40,674 nucleotides of DNA from Deltaproteobacteria bacterium (GTDB lineage Bacteria > Desulfobacterota > Desulfarculia > Adiutricales > Adiutricaceae): contig JAISEL010000105.1 in NCBI GenBank assembly GCA_031264185.1, positions 1-40,674 on the forward strand, written 5' to 3'. The notes under the pieces are model-generated. The model saw nothing but the letters and a program-made list of their open reading frames with translations. It did no database searches and was not told the DNA's origin. Position numbers and translations under genes: made by a program. Below are positions 18,579 through 28,128 of this stretch, piece by piece (within the stretch, counting starts at the first letter, position 1; the number at the start of each line of letters is the position of its first letter).

Positions 18579-18807
18579 GGAACACCTCGTTAATTTAGCC
18601 TGGGAGTAACCGCCAGATAAATACGTCAGACTATTTGCATTTATGATCTTTATTTTAAGGTCAGAAAGCTGATATTTATGAACAGCAAAAAGTGGGCCAA
18701 CCGGTATTTTAAGGCCTTTTTTATTTCTGCCATTTATTTAGTAGGTCTAAAACTGCCGGGAACATTACAGTCCGGACTACTTGGCTCCGAATAACTCACA
18801 TTTTTAG

Positions 18808-18867
18808 GGTAATTTTTATCCACACATACTAATAAAATAACCATTGGGTTATTTTTACTCAGTCTAA
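18808..18867. repeat. Upstream element shared with the 19.7-kb copy (unit 1)
   Basis: GGTAATTTTTATCC followed by spaced blocks and TGGGTTATTTTTACTC. A related stretch is at 19676-19737. Both lie about 220-290 bp upstream of a member of the exported low-complexity family on the minus strand, at matching relative positions. It may be a remnant of tandem duplication or a conserved regulatory region. Confidence 0.5.
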
Positions 18868-19179
18868 AGAACCTTACGGCTCAGGTTGATTCTTTTTTAA
18901 CCGCCGTATTTTATTAACCCTCAACCAAATAAACTGACCCGGACTCCAAAAAAGCCAACACTTCCCTATTTTGCCAAAGGATTATCTTAGCCCAAAAATT
19001 ATGAGACCGAGGCTAACAAAATCCTTAAAATATTGACCATGGTCTAAGATTACATGGCTAAAATTGGAAAATATGGTCCATCTTGTTGATAATCTGATAT
19101 CTAATAACACCTTCCCGAGCTAAAGTCCAGGAAAAAAATGAAAATGGCTCATGAAGAAACCAAAGGCCTTAAGATTTAA

Positions 19180-19461
19180 AGCTGACTGGAACTATTTTGC
19201 AGATTATCGCCGGTTGTCCCCTCTATCATGGTCCCGCCAATCATTCCGTCTCTTCTGACCCTAAGCCGGTTGAACCGATTAGCCGCCCTGAGTTGTGATT
19301 AACTGTTGAGGCAAGAGTACTTAGGACAAAACGTCACCTGAGCAAAAGGCTAGATCCGGAGCAACGGCTCAGGCTAGAGGCTAACCGGTCCAGGACACAG
19401 CCAACAGCCGAGCTATGGGCAGACAAAAAGCCAACAGAGCAATTGTTTTTGAATTAATCAG
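19180..19461 (-). pseudogene. Dead paralogue of the exported low-complexity family
   Basis: Minus strand: GAGGTG, four bases, then CTG where the paralogues have ATG, followed by a translation collinear with the copy A signal peptide: SKTIALLAFCLP then LLAVSWTG against SKSFLLSAFCLP and LLAVVWSG (14 of 26 identical). A TAG stop follows directly. Further down only scattered Arg/Asp/Gly-coding fragments remain, and a decayed terminator (GGCCTTTGG...TTTTTTTCC, near 19130-19165) resembles that of the 20.0-20.5 kb gene. So this is a full former gene unit that lost its start and frame. The left limit is approximate. Confidence 0.7.
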
Positions 19462-19675
19462 AAAACACCTCGTTTTTAATTTCGGGACTGAATGCCATAA
19501 GTATTAAACAGCTGAAACACATATTTTTAAGAGCTTTAAATTCTGAACCAAAAGGCTGGTTTTTATTAAGTGCAAAAAAAGCTCAGAGAAATTTTGGGGG
19601 CCCAATCTCATTTAATTTTGCCAATACCAGAAATGAGACATCTGAGCCGTAAAAAACGAGCCCTGGCATTATTGC

Positions 19676-19737
19676 GGATAATTTTTATCCTCTTAAGGCA
19701 ATCAAGTAATCACTGGGTATTTTTACTCGGTTCTAAT
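19676..19737. repeat. Upstream element shared with the 18.8-kb copy (unit 2)
   Basis: GGATAATTTTTATCC, a spacer, then CTGGGTATTTTTACTCGG match the blocks of 18808-18867 with small indels. It lies upstream of the dead paralogue (start region 19461), mirroring unit 1. A plus-strand frame through it (19570-19815) is not considered a gene. Confidence 0.5.
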
Positions 19738-19947
19738 CAACCCAATCTCAGTCAAAGCCTTTTCCTGTCAGCAAATATTCTAACCGGACTTTATGCCCTA
19801 AAATCGACGACTTGAAACGGCCAGAATTTCCAAAATTCTGTCAATTAATACATATAGTTCAACTTTACATTAATAAAGATGGAAATATGAAAATATTTAT
19901 TGTCTAATCCGGCCTTTAATAACATCTTCCACTACCAAAGTCCATAG

Positions 19948-19976
19948 AAAAAAAAGCCCATGAAATAATCACGGGC
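19948..19976 (-). terminator. Intrinsic terminator of the 20.0-20.5 kb gene
   Basis: Minus strand: GCCCGTGA, a 5-nt loop, TCATGGGC (one G-U pair), then eight Ts. It sits about 38 bp beyond the stop at 20014. Confidence 0.88.
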
Positions 19977-20013
19977 CTGAAAATCTAAAACTAACTGGGA
20001 AGACAGGTGGCTG

Positions 20014-20508
20014 TCACCGGTGGTCTCTTCTGTCACGGTCGTCGTCCCGACGGTTGTCGTCCCGACGGTTGTTGTCGTTCCGACGGTTGTCCGAACGGCG
20101 GTTACGGTCCCGGTCTTTTCTTTGTTTGGGCGGCTTTTTGGTGTAGGAATCTTTCCTGTGCTTAGATTTTGATTTGGAGTTGGAGTTGGAGTTGTAATCA
20201 TGCCTTCTGTCACGGCGGTCATCCCGGTCATACCGGCCGTCACGATCATCCCGGCGGTCATCCCGGTCATACCGACCATCCCGGCTGTCATCCCGGCGAT
20301 CCCGGTCGGCGACTTGGGCAACCGGATTTCCGGCTTCATTATCCATGAATTGGACCGCATCCAAAGAGTCGGTCACACTGGTCCAGACTCTTTCGGAATT
20401 GTTGTGGTCAAAAGCCCGGGCCTCGGCCTGATTAGACCAAATAATGGCCAAAAAAGCGACCAGAGGCAGACAAAGACAAGACAAGACAATTTTCCTGCTG
20501 TGGGACAT
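20014..20508 (-). CDS. Exported Asp/Arg-rich low-complexity protein (family copy B)
   Basis: 164 residues from MSHSRKIVLSCLCLP; start chosen at 20508 because GAGGTG lies four bases ahead, as in copy A, and the in-frame ATG four codons earlier overlaps that site. Signal peptide ends near NQAEARAF. The spacer contains NPVAQVADRDRRDD, equivalent to the VAQ-type motif of the other copies, then runs of DRRDD, a short NSNSNSKSKSK stretch and a terminal RRDD-rich tail. It should be disordered, with dense alternating charge. Own terminator downstream. Same family as 17547-18578; function unknown. Confidence 0.8.
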   Translation of the reverse strand: MSHSRKIVLSCLCLPLVAFLAIIWSNQAEARAFDHNNSERVWTSVTDSLDAVQFMDNEAGNPVAQVADRDRRDDSRDGRYDRDDRRDDRDGRYDRDDRRDRRHDYNSNSNSKSKSKHRKDSYTKKPPKQRKDRDRNRRSDNRRNDNNRRDDNRRDDDRDRRDHR

Positions 20509-21569
20509 TAAACACCTCATTTAAGATGAGTTTTAGATAACTCTGACAATTAATATAATGAAACCCGAAAAAACTTTCAAGCCTCAAACTGACAACTCAG
20601 CCCAGTTTTTCCTAACAGCAAGAAAAAGGCCAAAACTGGAATTTTTATCAGATAATTTAGTTCCGGCCTTAAAATACTTGACCATTTCAGGTTAAACGTC
20701 TTTAGAAAACCTGACCCTAAGACCTAACCGCCTAAAAAGAGCGCATTAATTACCTGCTCTGACCAAAAAATCAACCAAACAGCAAAATTTTCATCCACTC
20801 CAGGAAAACAGATTAATTTTTTTCACTTTATTGTGCATTATTAAATGCTATTAAATTATATATTATAGTTCTTATTTAATACATTTCTGCGATTTCCATT
20901 TTCCTGAGCCAACTTCCGGTTCAGTTCAGTTCCGCTATTATTATAGTTAATCCTCAGCTGAATCACTCAAAACCGGTGACCAGGTTCATTTTGAGCAGAC
21001 CAGACCGTCCGGTGCATTCAGAGACAAAAACAGGCGGCTTATAAACTTGAACTGAGGTCAAGACCGTCTCCTGACCGAAAGTCCAAAAAGTTTTTAGTTT
21101 TTCAATGAAAACAGAGGCTGCTTTTTTAAAACCGGAAACACATGAAGTCAAAGAATTATTGGCAGAAATAGCTGAGGAAAGACATAAACATTTGATAATC
21201 AACTTAAACGCTGACAGTCAAAATTTTATTATATTCTGAAATCTGTCCATTGAATTTTGGCGTAATAAAAACTCCCTCCGGCGAAATGACAAAAAAACTG
21301 GCCGTTGATCCATAAAAAAATAGCTTTTTTCCTGCCCCGAAACCGGACCCAGTGCCCGGAATTTTGGTTAACCAAGACAAAAATGGTTTAAATTTCCTGA
21401 TTTTTAGTACTCACCTGCAGACTAATGCTTTCTCAGAGCAAAAAAATATGCCGCTTCCCGGCAATTTTAAATCACCATAAGAAAAATCTTAGGATACTAA
21501 TTACCCATCATTAAAATTGACAGGTCTTTTTTACCCATATCGGCTAAATTCCGGATAAAAATCGCCGCA
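20509..21569. other. Intergenic, no gene supported
   Basis: About 1 kb of AT-rich DNA. A 79-codon frame at 20963-21202 (minus, TTG start) lacks a clear ribosome binding site and a recognisable domain; I leave it uncalled. I see no tRNA or strong terminator. Confidence 0.45.
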
Positions 21570-23459
21570 CTACTGAGAATTGGCTTTCTCTTCGTCCACT
21601 GTCGGACGAACGGCCCACGGCAGACCTATCTGACCGGCGCTCAGTCCGGCTGCCGCCGCCAATTCCCGTCCGGCTTTCTCAGCTTCAGCCTGAGTATCAA
21701 AAAAACCCAGTCTGATCCGGTACTGGATCTGACCGCTGACCGAAGTCTGGGTTCGGTAAACTTTGGGGCCTGGGACTGCGGCCGGGGATTTTTTTAGTTT
21801 ACTTATAAAATTCTGAGCCTTTTTTCCTGTAAGAGACTCCCAAATCCGGTCGGAATCGGCCGAAACCGGAGTGGAAGAGATATTGACCGCCCAGTGGGCA
21901 GAGGGCGACTGGCCGTAATATCTTCTATATTCAGCCGCAGTCGGCTGAACGAGCCAGGGGGTAACCGACAGTTTAGCCTCTTCGGTTATTTTTCGGCCTG
22001 CCGCCTCGGCTTCACTGCGGGTGTCAAAAAAGCCCAGTCTGATCCGGTACTGCTTAATACCGCCCACCGTAGTTTCGTAGCGGTACAGACGGCCTGAGAC
22101 AGGTATATTTTCTACCCTCCGCCAGATCTGGTCCGACTCGTCCTGAGCCGGGGTGGAGTAAAGATTACTCACCCAAACTGGAGCAATGGTATCTTCTTCA
22201 ACCGGGTCAGAAGCGGCTGTTTCGGCGGCCGGCGACAACTCAGGCTCAACCGTGCCCAGAGGCACCGGAGCGGCCTGAGTTGGCTTTTCCGGTTCATGAG
22301 GCTCATTGACATCCAAAGTGGCCGCAGGCGGAGCTGTAGGGGCAGCCGGAGCCGTCGGCGCTTGAAGAGCTTCAGCAGACAGTGGAGTCTGGGGGAGTTC
22401 TGTAACCGCCGGAACTCTGAGAACTTCCGGGGCAGCTGCTTCCGGAGGCCCCGAGGCGGCTTGGGGAGTCGACGGAACTGGAGGTGCTGCCGGAATCTGG
22501 GCAGATTCCGAAGCCTGAGCAGCTTGCGGAGCTTCCTGTTCCGAGGCTGTCCGGACAGGTTCTGGAGCCGGTTCAACCGAATCAGGACTTACCTGAGCTG
22601 CCTCTGCTGTTAAAGAATTTCGGGCAGAAAGCGGTTCAGCTTCAGCCGGAATTCTATCCGCCTCGGGTATCTGGGGTAAATCAGTGCTGTCCACCACTTC
22701 CAAAGACTCTGCGGGCAGACTGACGGCTGTCCCGTTCTCGGAAGGGCTTTCGGCCACCACTTCCAAAGGTTCAGGTGTTTCCGTAATCTCTTTAATTGGA
22801 AAATTCTCAGCCGATTCAATGGATAAATTATCAATATTACCAGGATAGACAGTTATATTTTCCTCAGCCGGAGCCTCAAATTCGGTCAGAGAGTCAGACG
22901 GCTCCGCATCAGAGGCCGATTCGGCCTCCTGCTCCAGAGCCGGGAGGCAGTTTTCTTCCAGACAGTCAGCGGCACCTGGCAGATTACCGGACCGAACCTC
23001 GGACTGAGGTGTTCCTTGATCTGCCTGGGGAGAAAAATCCAGACCCCGGGGCCTGTCGGATTCCTGAGCCGGGACGGAATCGGAAGGGCCTGAACCCGGC
23101 CCAAACGAGCCGGTAGCTGGTTCTATGGCAGTTCCTTCGGCAGTGTCTTCCTGAAGGGCAGGCCGCTGAGTTTCTTCAGACCGACCGGTCCGGGGCCGGT
23201 CCGAATAGGCCGGCATCTGGTCAACCAAAGAGGCCGGCGGAGTCTGATTTTGCTGATAAAGATAAACGGTCGCTCCGATTAAACCTCCAGCCAAGGCAGC
23301 TGCGATTAAAAAAATATAAAGACTTCCTCTTCGGGACTTTAAAGGCTCGGAAGACTCATCTTCTTCTGGAGACCAATTGTCCGGGAAAGAATTTTGTTCT
23401 CCCTGTTCGTCTTGGCCCTGAGCGGCATCGGGCAGCCGTCCGCTGGATTCTTCAACCAT
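21570..23459 (-). CDS. Membrane-anchored protein with two SPOR domains
   Basis: 629 residues. An acidic cytoplasmic N-terminal part (1-45) is followed by one transmembrane segment (about 47-66, LYIFLIAAALAGGLIGATVY), a 360-residue Pro/Ala/Glu/Ser-rich periplasmic linker, and two SPOR repeats near 440-515 and 550-625, each with YRIRLGFFDT and a following Glu/Ala-rich helix. SPOR domains bind denuded glycan strands of peptidoglycan at division sites, so this is a likely cell-division or envelope protein that spans the periplasm. It is the last gene of the minus-strand envelope cluster. The linker is longer than in typical SPOR proteins such as FtsN or DamX. Confidence 0.85.
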   Translation of the reverse strand: MVEESSGRLPDAAQGQDEQGEQNSFPDNWSPEEDESSEPLKSRRGSLYIFLIAAALAGGLIGATVYLYQQNQTPPASLVDQMPAYSDRPRTGRSEETQRPALQEDTAEGTAIEPATGSFGPGSGPSDSVPAQESDRPRGLDFSPQADQGTPQSEVRSGNLPGAADCLEENCLPALEQEAESASDAEPSDSLTEFEAPAEENITVYPGNIDNLSIESAENFPIKEITETPEPLEVVAESPSENGTAVSLPAESLEVVDSTDLPQIPEADRIPAEAEPLSARNSLTAEAAQVSPDSVEPAPEPVRTASEQEAPQAAQASESAQIPAAPPVPSTPQAASGPPEAAAPEVLRVPAVTELPQTPLSAEALQAPTAPAAPTAPPAATLDVNEPHEPEKPTQAAPVPLGTVEPELSPAAETAASDPVEEDTIAPVWVSNLYSTPAQDESDQIWRRVENIPVSGRLYRYETTVGGIKQYRIRLGFFDTRSEAEAAGRKITEEAKLSVTPWLVQPTAAEYRRYYGQSPSAHWAVNISSTPVSADSDRIWESLTGKKAQNFISKLKKSPAAVPGPKVYRTQTSVSGQIQYRIRLGFFDTQAEAEKAGRELAAAAGLSAGQIGLPWAVRPTVDEEKANSQ

Positions 23460-23531
23460 TTTGACCTCTGGAGGTATATAGCCGGACCCGGAGAGCCGGC
23501 CATAATCTTAAGATTGCCGCTACTGCCTTCT

Positions 23532-24596
23532 TTATCGGTTGCTGCGCCTTCTGGAGCTTGCCTTTGGTTTAGGCTTAACCGGAGTCTTGGTTTTATCGTC
23601 TTTGGTCACATTGTCAGCGCCGGCGGCATTGTCAGAAGTGACATTAGCCGAGGCATTTTCAGAAGTGACATTAGCCGAAGTATTACCGTCAGCAGCATTA
23701 ACCGAAGCGTTATCTGAGGTGACACCGGCCGAGGTGTTATCTGAGGTGACATTCGCCGGAACTCCGCCAGCCTTAGCATTGGCTGAAGCGTCAGCGGCCT
23801 CATCGGCGGCAGCATTGGCCGAAACATTGGCCGACGGAGTTGCACTGACGGAAGCGGCATTGGCAGCCGGAGCCACGGGGCTGACAGCCTGAGCCTGGAC
23901 CGGACCCAACTGAGCCAGAGCGTACCTGGCCATGATATCCTGAACAGTATTCCGGTTAGGATTCATCATCAGGACTGTTTCGTAACCCTGCCGGGACTGA
24001 TCGGTCTGACCTGACTTGCCCATAACCCGGGCCAAGGACATAGCCAGCTCCGACTGAAGAGGCCTCTCCAACGGATCGAGACCCCCGCCCTCGCTTCTGA
24101 TTAATGACTGGACTGTGCGATAATTTTTCTGAGCCTCGTCCAAATTATTGACTTCTTCGTACAGCTGACCCAGAGCCAGTTGGCTGATAATCCTCTCTGC
24201 ACTGCTGGCCTGGTTCAGGCCCCCGACAAACTTTTCCAGATTAGTTATGGCCTGAGCATAGTCTTTGGTCCCGGTCTGGAGTTCAACTAATCCCAAAATT
24301 GCCGCTCTGGACGCCGGTGAGTCAGGATGCTTCTCCAGAATCTCGTTTAAAGCCAAAAGGGAACTGCCGGGATCCTCGACAGACAGAGCCTCGGAGGATT
24401 GTTCGGCCACGACCCTTAGATTGCTTGCCCGCACATGGGATATTATCAGGATCAGCCCCGCCAGCGCCGCCAGACCGACGACGGCCAGAATGATTTGACG
24501 GGAATGGGTCAGAAAAAAACTGTAAGCCCTCTCTGAAGTGGTCAGGAAAGCGTCTTCAGTGCGCAGAAGCTTCTTGATGTTAACCTGTTTAGCCAT
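23532..24596 (-). CDS. Membrane-anchored TPR protein (YfgM/TPR_21-like) with Asn/Ser-rich tail
   Basis: 354 residues from MAKQVNIKKLLRTEDAFLTT. A transmembrane segment at about 34-54 (QIILAVVGLAALAGLILIIS) anchors a periplasmic TPR-like domain (about 75-240, LEKHPDSPASRAAILGLVEL and LALGQLYEEVNNLDEAQKNY). This layout resembles YfgM-type periplasmic ancillary proteins. The last 110 residues change to Ala/Asn/Ser/Val-rich repeats (NVTSDNAS-like, near 7-11 residues) and end in a basic KPKPKASSRRRSNR tail. An upstream start at 24647 adds 17 residues without support. It lies 72 bp ahead of the SPOR gene, probably cotranscribed. Confidence 0.75.
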   Translation of the reverse strand: MAKQVNIKKLLRTEDAFLTTSERAYSFFLTHSRQIILAVVGLAALAGLILIISHVRASNLRVVAEQSSEALSVEDPGSSLLALNEILEKHPDSPASRAAILGLVELQTGTKDYAQAITNLEKFVGGLNQASSAERIISQLALGQLYEEVNNLDEAQKNYRTVQSLIRSEGGGLDPLERPLQSELAMSLARVMGKSGQTDQSRQGYETVLMMNPNRNTVQDIMARYALAQLGPVQAQAVSPVAPAANAASVSATPSANVSANAAADEAADASANAKAGGVPANVTSDNTSAGVTSDNASVNAADGNTSANVTSENASANVTSDNAAGADNVTKDDKTKTPVKPKPKASSRRRSNR

Positions 24597-24926
24597 TAAA
24601 CTACACTCAAGCTCCGAAAAACGGAAAAAATAGAATAAGCCCCGCATGAAGGGACTTTTTCCCAGGCAACCCGGGTCATATTTTCCAAAACTCTGCCTTT
24701 AAAACAGGTTATGGACCAAAATTACTCATTAATCTCTGTTTGATTTTTCTAAATATAAAAACCAAAAATTTCTAATCATCCGGAAAGCGCCGGAACGTAA
24801 GGGCAGGCAAATAAAAACCGGGGCTAAAGCCTAGGCTTTTTTAGGCCGAATAGTATCAATAGGGCCTGAAAAAATCAAGCTGCCTTAAATTCTATTCTTT
24901 CGTTCCGGATGAATTCAGACTGTTTT
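24597..24926. other. Spacer within the envelope cluster
   Basis: 330 bp of non-coding DNA. A palindromic stretch around AAAGCCTAGGCTTT (near 24828-24841) is followed on the plus strand by TTT but has no convincing stem-T-tract on the minus strand. It may contain the promoter for the TPR and SPOR genes; I cannot place one. Confidence 0.4.
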
Positions 24927-25544
24927 TCAGCTTTTGGCCTTCTGAGCGGCCAGAGCTCTCCGGAACCCTTTTTCCACCGCTTTTTCAATGAGCTCGGCCA
25001 GTTCCAAAGGTGTCATCTGGGCCACGGTGCCTTCACCGGGCAATGACAAACCCAAAATGGCCCCTGCTTCCGCCGGAGCCTCTTCCCCGGCCAGACGCTC
25101 GGTTAAGAGGATTGTCCCCGAGTCAGTCTGGGGCGGTGATTCCTGGGCTTCCGGAGCAGTGGCCTGGAGCGGTCTGGCTGCTGGCTGATTTCTTAGGCCC
25201 TGACCCGGCCTCTCCGTGGGGGGCGGAACGACCTTCTGAGGCTGGGCCGAAGGCTTTACTGCCCTGGGCACTTGGGGCGGTCTGGGTATAGGCGGAGGAG
25301 GAATCGACTCCGGATCCGGTTCTTCGGCCTCAACTTCCAGAACCTGAGGCGCCGGCGGGACCGGGGCGGTCACCTCATCTAAGCGGCGGATAATCCTCTC
25401 CAGTTCCAGATCCATCTCCGGATTTTCGTAAGCCGCCTCCGGCTGCTCTTCCTCATGAAAATTCAGATTGTCAAAGCCCTCAATCTCTATATCAAAAGTG
25501 TCATCTCCGCCTGGGCGGTCATCGTCACGGTCCGGAACGCTCAT
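24927..25544 (-). CDS. Hypothetical acidic Pro-rich cytoplasmic protein
   Basis: 205 residues, MSVPDRDDDRPGGDDTFDIE at the start, no signal peptide or membrane segment. An acidic region (1-60) ends in a helix LELERIIRRLDEVTAP; residues 60-130 are Pro/Gln-rich (PPPPIPRPPQVPRAV) and the last 35 residues form a predicted amphipathic helix (TPLELAELIEKAVEKGFRRA). That C-terminal motif looks like a conserved docking helix. AAGGTG precedes the ATG. It sits 32 bp after the LolB-like gene and is probably in its operon. Not recognised. Confidence 0.7.
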   Translation of the reverse strand: MSVPDRDDDRPGGDDTFDIEIEGFDNLNFHEEEQPEAAYENPEMDLELERIIRRLDEVTAPVPPAPQVLEVEAEEPDPESIPPPPIPRPPQVPRAVKPSAQPQKVVPPPTERPGQGLRNQPAARPLQATAPEAQESPPQTDSGTILLTERLAGEEAPAEAGAILGLSLPGEGTVAQMTPLELAELIEKAVEKGFRRALAAQKAKS

Positions 25545-25576
25545 GCTGCACCTTAAATTACCATTAAGCCTTTTGG

Positions 25577-26443
25577 CTACAAGTCTTGTTGGGTAAAGCC
25601 GGCCGGCGGACTTTGAGCGAAATTTTCCTGAGGCAAAATAAGGCCCAAAACCGCTTCCTCATAAGATATTTCCAGTCTCTGCTTCTGCCTTGAACGGCCA
25701 ATCTCGCAAATAACCGAGTGAGGGAACAGAACTGTCTCCTCCCGGTCCCGCCTGGTCAATTCGGTCAGACGATCATAGGCCACGGTCAGAGGGCCCCTGA
25801 CAGTTTCGGCTGTAAGACGCCGCAGAACCGGGAGTTTGTCCTCTTGAGGCGCCCCGTCTAAATATAATCTGACCGGTTCACCGGACCTTTTCAGCCAGAC
25901 CGTAAATTCACTTCTGGCCGGTTCGGTCCATAGACCGGTTAACTGAACCCTTTCCGGGGCCGAAGACAGGGACCCGGATAAAATCGAAGCCAGTTCCTCC
26001 GGCGGCAGAGGTATAGGCAGACTGACATCCGAAAGAGCCGAGCGTAAACCTGCGGCCACAATTTTCCGGCCGTAATCAATGATCTCGGCTGTCTGATCCC
26101 TTAAAGTCAGCCTCATGACCGGAGAGCCGCCGGGACCGAAAATATAGAGGGCCAAAAGGTCGGGGTTTTGGACATAGGCCTCAAAAGTGAAATGGTGGCC
26201 GGCCCCGTTAATTTCCGTGTATCTGGCCGAGCCCCTGACCGCTACAGCCGGAATCTCCCGGCTTAGGACGTAAAGGCGTTCAATAAACTCAAAATCACGG
26301 CCCTGACTTTGGGGCTCCGAAACACTGACAGGCAGTCTGTGGCTCTGACAGGCGGAAAGCCCCAGGCCCAGAAAAATCCAGACGTAAAGGGCCTTAACGG
26401 GAAATCTTGCGCAACTTTTCATAAATTTTCTCTGGTTCTTCAT
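25577..26443 (-). CDS. LolB/DUF4292-like outer-membrane lipoprotein
   Basis: 288 residues. An N-terminal signal with lipobox GLSAC at about 29-33 marks a lipoprotein. The mature part has the pattern of LolB-like/DUF4292 proteins: VRGSARYTEINGAGHHFTFE, PDLLALYIFGPGGSPVMRLT, YGRKIVAAG, and a later PEELASILSG. LolB receives lipoproteins from LolA and inserts them in the outer membrane. It overlaps the TPR gene by 50 bp, so a later start (MKSCARF, 26422) is possible. TPR lipoprotein plus LolB-like gene is an arrangement I associate with Desulfobacterota; the assignment is from pattern, not search. Confidence 0.7.
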   Translation of the reverse strand: MKNQRKFMKSCARFPVKALYVWIFLGLGLSACQSHRLPVSVSEPQSQGRDFEFIERLYVLSREIPAVAVRGSARYTEINGAGHHFTFEAYVQNPDLLALYIFGPGGSPVMRLTLRDQTAEIIDYGRKIVAAGLRSALSDVSLPIPLPPEELASILSGSLSSAPERVQLTGLWTEPARSEFTVWLKRSGEPVRLYLDGAPQEDKLPVLRRLTAETVRGPLTVAYDRLTELTRRDREETVLFPHSVICEIGRSRQKQRLEISYEEAVLGLILPQENFAQSPPAGFTQQDL

Positions 26444-28094
26444 GATCTTTTCTGATAGCCCGGTCGTAAGCCCGTCTGGCTTCGTTAAGCCGCCTGACTT
26501 TAACTAAGGCGTCGCCTAAATGCTCCAGAATAACCGGGTCGCCGCCGGAGAGCTGGGCGGCTTTATCCAACAGAGGCAAGGCTTTTCTCGTGTCGCCCAT
26601 AACAAAATAGATCCAGCCCAAAGTATCAACTATGTAGCCGTTATCGGGCCTCAAATTGTTGGCCTTGACGGCCAGAGCCAGAGCTTCGGTTAAATTTTCC
26701 CCCCGTTCGGCCCAGGAGTAAGCCAGATAGTTTAAAGCGTCCACAAAGTTGGGGTCCAGGACGATCGCCTTTTCCATGAACTTAAGACCATCGGTCTGAC
26801 GGCCTAAATTATCCTCAAGCATACCGAGCCGGAAAAAGATCTCAGCCGAGTCGGGAAAAGCTTTCGTTCCTTCGACGTAGAGATTCCGGGCCTCATCCAA
26901 GCGCTGAAGATTTTCCAAAAGTATTGCGCTGGCAACTAAAAGCTGAGGTGAAGACGGAGAATGGCGGCGGGCGGCTTTCAGCAGGCTTAAAGCTTCGGAA
27001 ACTTTATTGTCTTTTACTAAAATGGTGCTTATGAACAGCTGAGCATCGACATACTGTTCGCTTCTGGCCGGGATTTTGAGTAAAAGCTCCTTGGCCTCGA
27101 CCTGTTTGCCCTGCTCTAAGTAAACTGAAGCTAAAAGATAGCGGGCCTGATCATTTTCAGGGGCATCTTTCAAGACCGCCCTGAACTCTTCGGCCGCCTC
27201 GGGCAGCATGGTTTCCTCAATAAAGACCAGACCTATTAAAATACCGGCCTGAGCCTGATCCTGAGCCAGACCGCCTATTTCCCGCAAAAGGGCTATGGCC
27301 TCCCGGCGGCGGCCGGATTTTAGCAAAATCCTGGATAACCGGGCCCGGGGCATATTCGCGTCAGGCCTGAGCCTTATTAACTGGCGGTAGCTTTTTTCGG
27401 CCAGGCCGGGCCGGCCCTCCTGTTCGTATAATATAGCCAGTTCGGTCATGGCCGAGACAAAGCCAGGGTTTTTATCCAGAGCCTTTTTAAAATGACGGAC
27501 AGCCTCGGCGTTCCGGCCCCTTTTCTGAGCCAGCCGGCCTAAGAAATAATCGGGCAAAAAAGAGGTTGGGGACTGGGAACCCAGCTGCCGGAAAGCGCTG
27601 TGGGCCTCTTCCAGCCGCCCGCTTTCGGCGTAAAGGGCGCCTAAGTAAGACAGCGCCTCTTCGTTTTGAGGGTCCAGCTTTAAAGCTTCCACGTAGTGGT
27701 TTTCGGCCTCGGCCCACTGGCCGGTCGCCGCCGCCAGCCAGGCCGCAAACAGCCTGGTTTCGGGATCGCCCGGGTTTAATTCAATGGCTCTTAAAACAAA
27801 AGCCTGAGCCTCGTCGATCCGGCCGGACCGGCTTAATAGTTTAGCCAGTTCCATTTTCAGGTAATAAGAGTCTTCCCCGCTCAGACTGACGGCCTTTTGC
27901 ATGGAACTGACAGCTGCGTCTTCGTGCCGCCCCAGCTCTTCGTACTGGGATCTTAAGAAATAGTAATAACTCTGGGAGCGGGAATTGTCGGCAATCATTC
28001 TGGGACCGGCGCAGCCGGGCCAAAAACAGGCCGTGAACAGGACCAGGACAGCTGAAGCCCCGTAACTGAAGAAGACTTTTATATTAAACCTCAT
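26394..28094 (-). CDS. TPR-repeat lipoprotein
   Basis: 566 residues from MRFNIKVFFSYGASAVLVLF. A signal with a possible lipobox (FWPGC, C near 28) exports it. From about 40 to the end the sequence consists of some 13-15 TPR units: AIELNPGDPETRLFAAWLAA, ALKLDPQNEEALSYLGALY, ALDKNPGFVSAMTELAILY and AIVLDPNFVDALNYLAYSWA. Such proteins are scaffolds; in this lineage they are often encoded beside lolB. An upstream TTG start (28106) is possible but has worse spacing. It lies 34 bp beyond the sigma-factor gene stop. Confidence 0.88.
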   Translation of the reverse strand: MRFNIKVFFSYGASAVLVLFTACFWPGCAGPRMIADNSRSQSYYYFLRSQYEELGRHEDAAVSSMQKAVSLSGEDSYYLKMELAKLLSRSGRIDEAQAFVLRAIELNPGDPETRLFAAWLAAATGQWAEAENHYVEALKLDPQNEEALSYLGALYAESGRLEEAHSAFRQLGSQSPTSFLPDYFLGRLAQKRGRNAEAVRHFKKALDKNPGFVSAMTELAILYEQEGRPGLAEKSYRQLIRLRPDANMPRARLSRILLKSGRRREAIALLREIGGLAQDQAQAGILIGLVFIEETMLPEAAEEFRAVLKDAPENDQARYLLASVYLEQGKQVEAKELLLKIPARSEQYVDAQLFISTILVKDNKVSEALSLLKAARRHSPSSPQLLVASAILLENLQRLDEARNLYVEGTKAFPDSAEIFFRLGMLEDNLGRQTDGLKFMEKAIVLDPNFVDALNYLAYSWAERGENLTEALALAVKANNLRPDNGYIVDTLGWIYFVMGDTRKALPLLDKAAQLSGGDPVILEHLGDALVKVRRLNEARRAYDRAIRKDHEEPEKIYEKLRKISR

Positions 28095-28128
28095 AGAATA
28101 TTCCAAATCCTACTCTGGCAGATTTTGG

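Noticed and set aside
19570-19815. 81-codon plus-strand frame
   Set aside because: It runs through the duplicated upstream element and opposite the promoter region of the dead paralogue; no start signal.
20963-21202. 79-codon minus-strand frame
   Set aside because: TTG start without ribosome binding site; composition not distinctive; no neighbours to support it.
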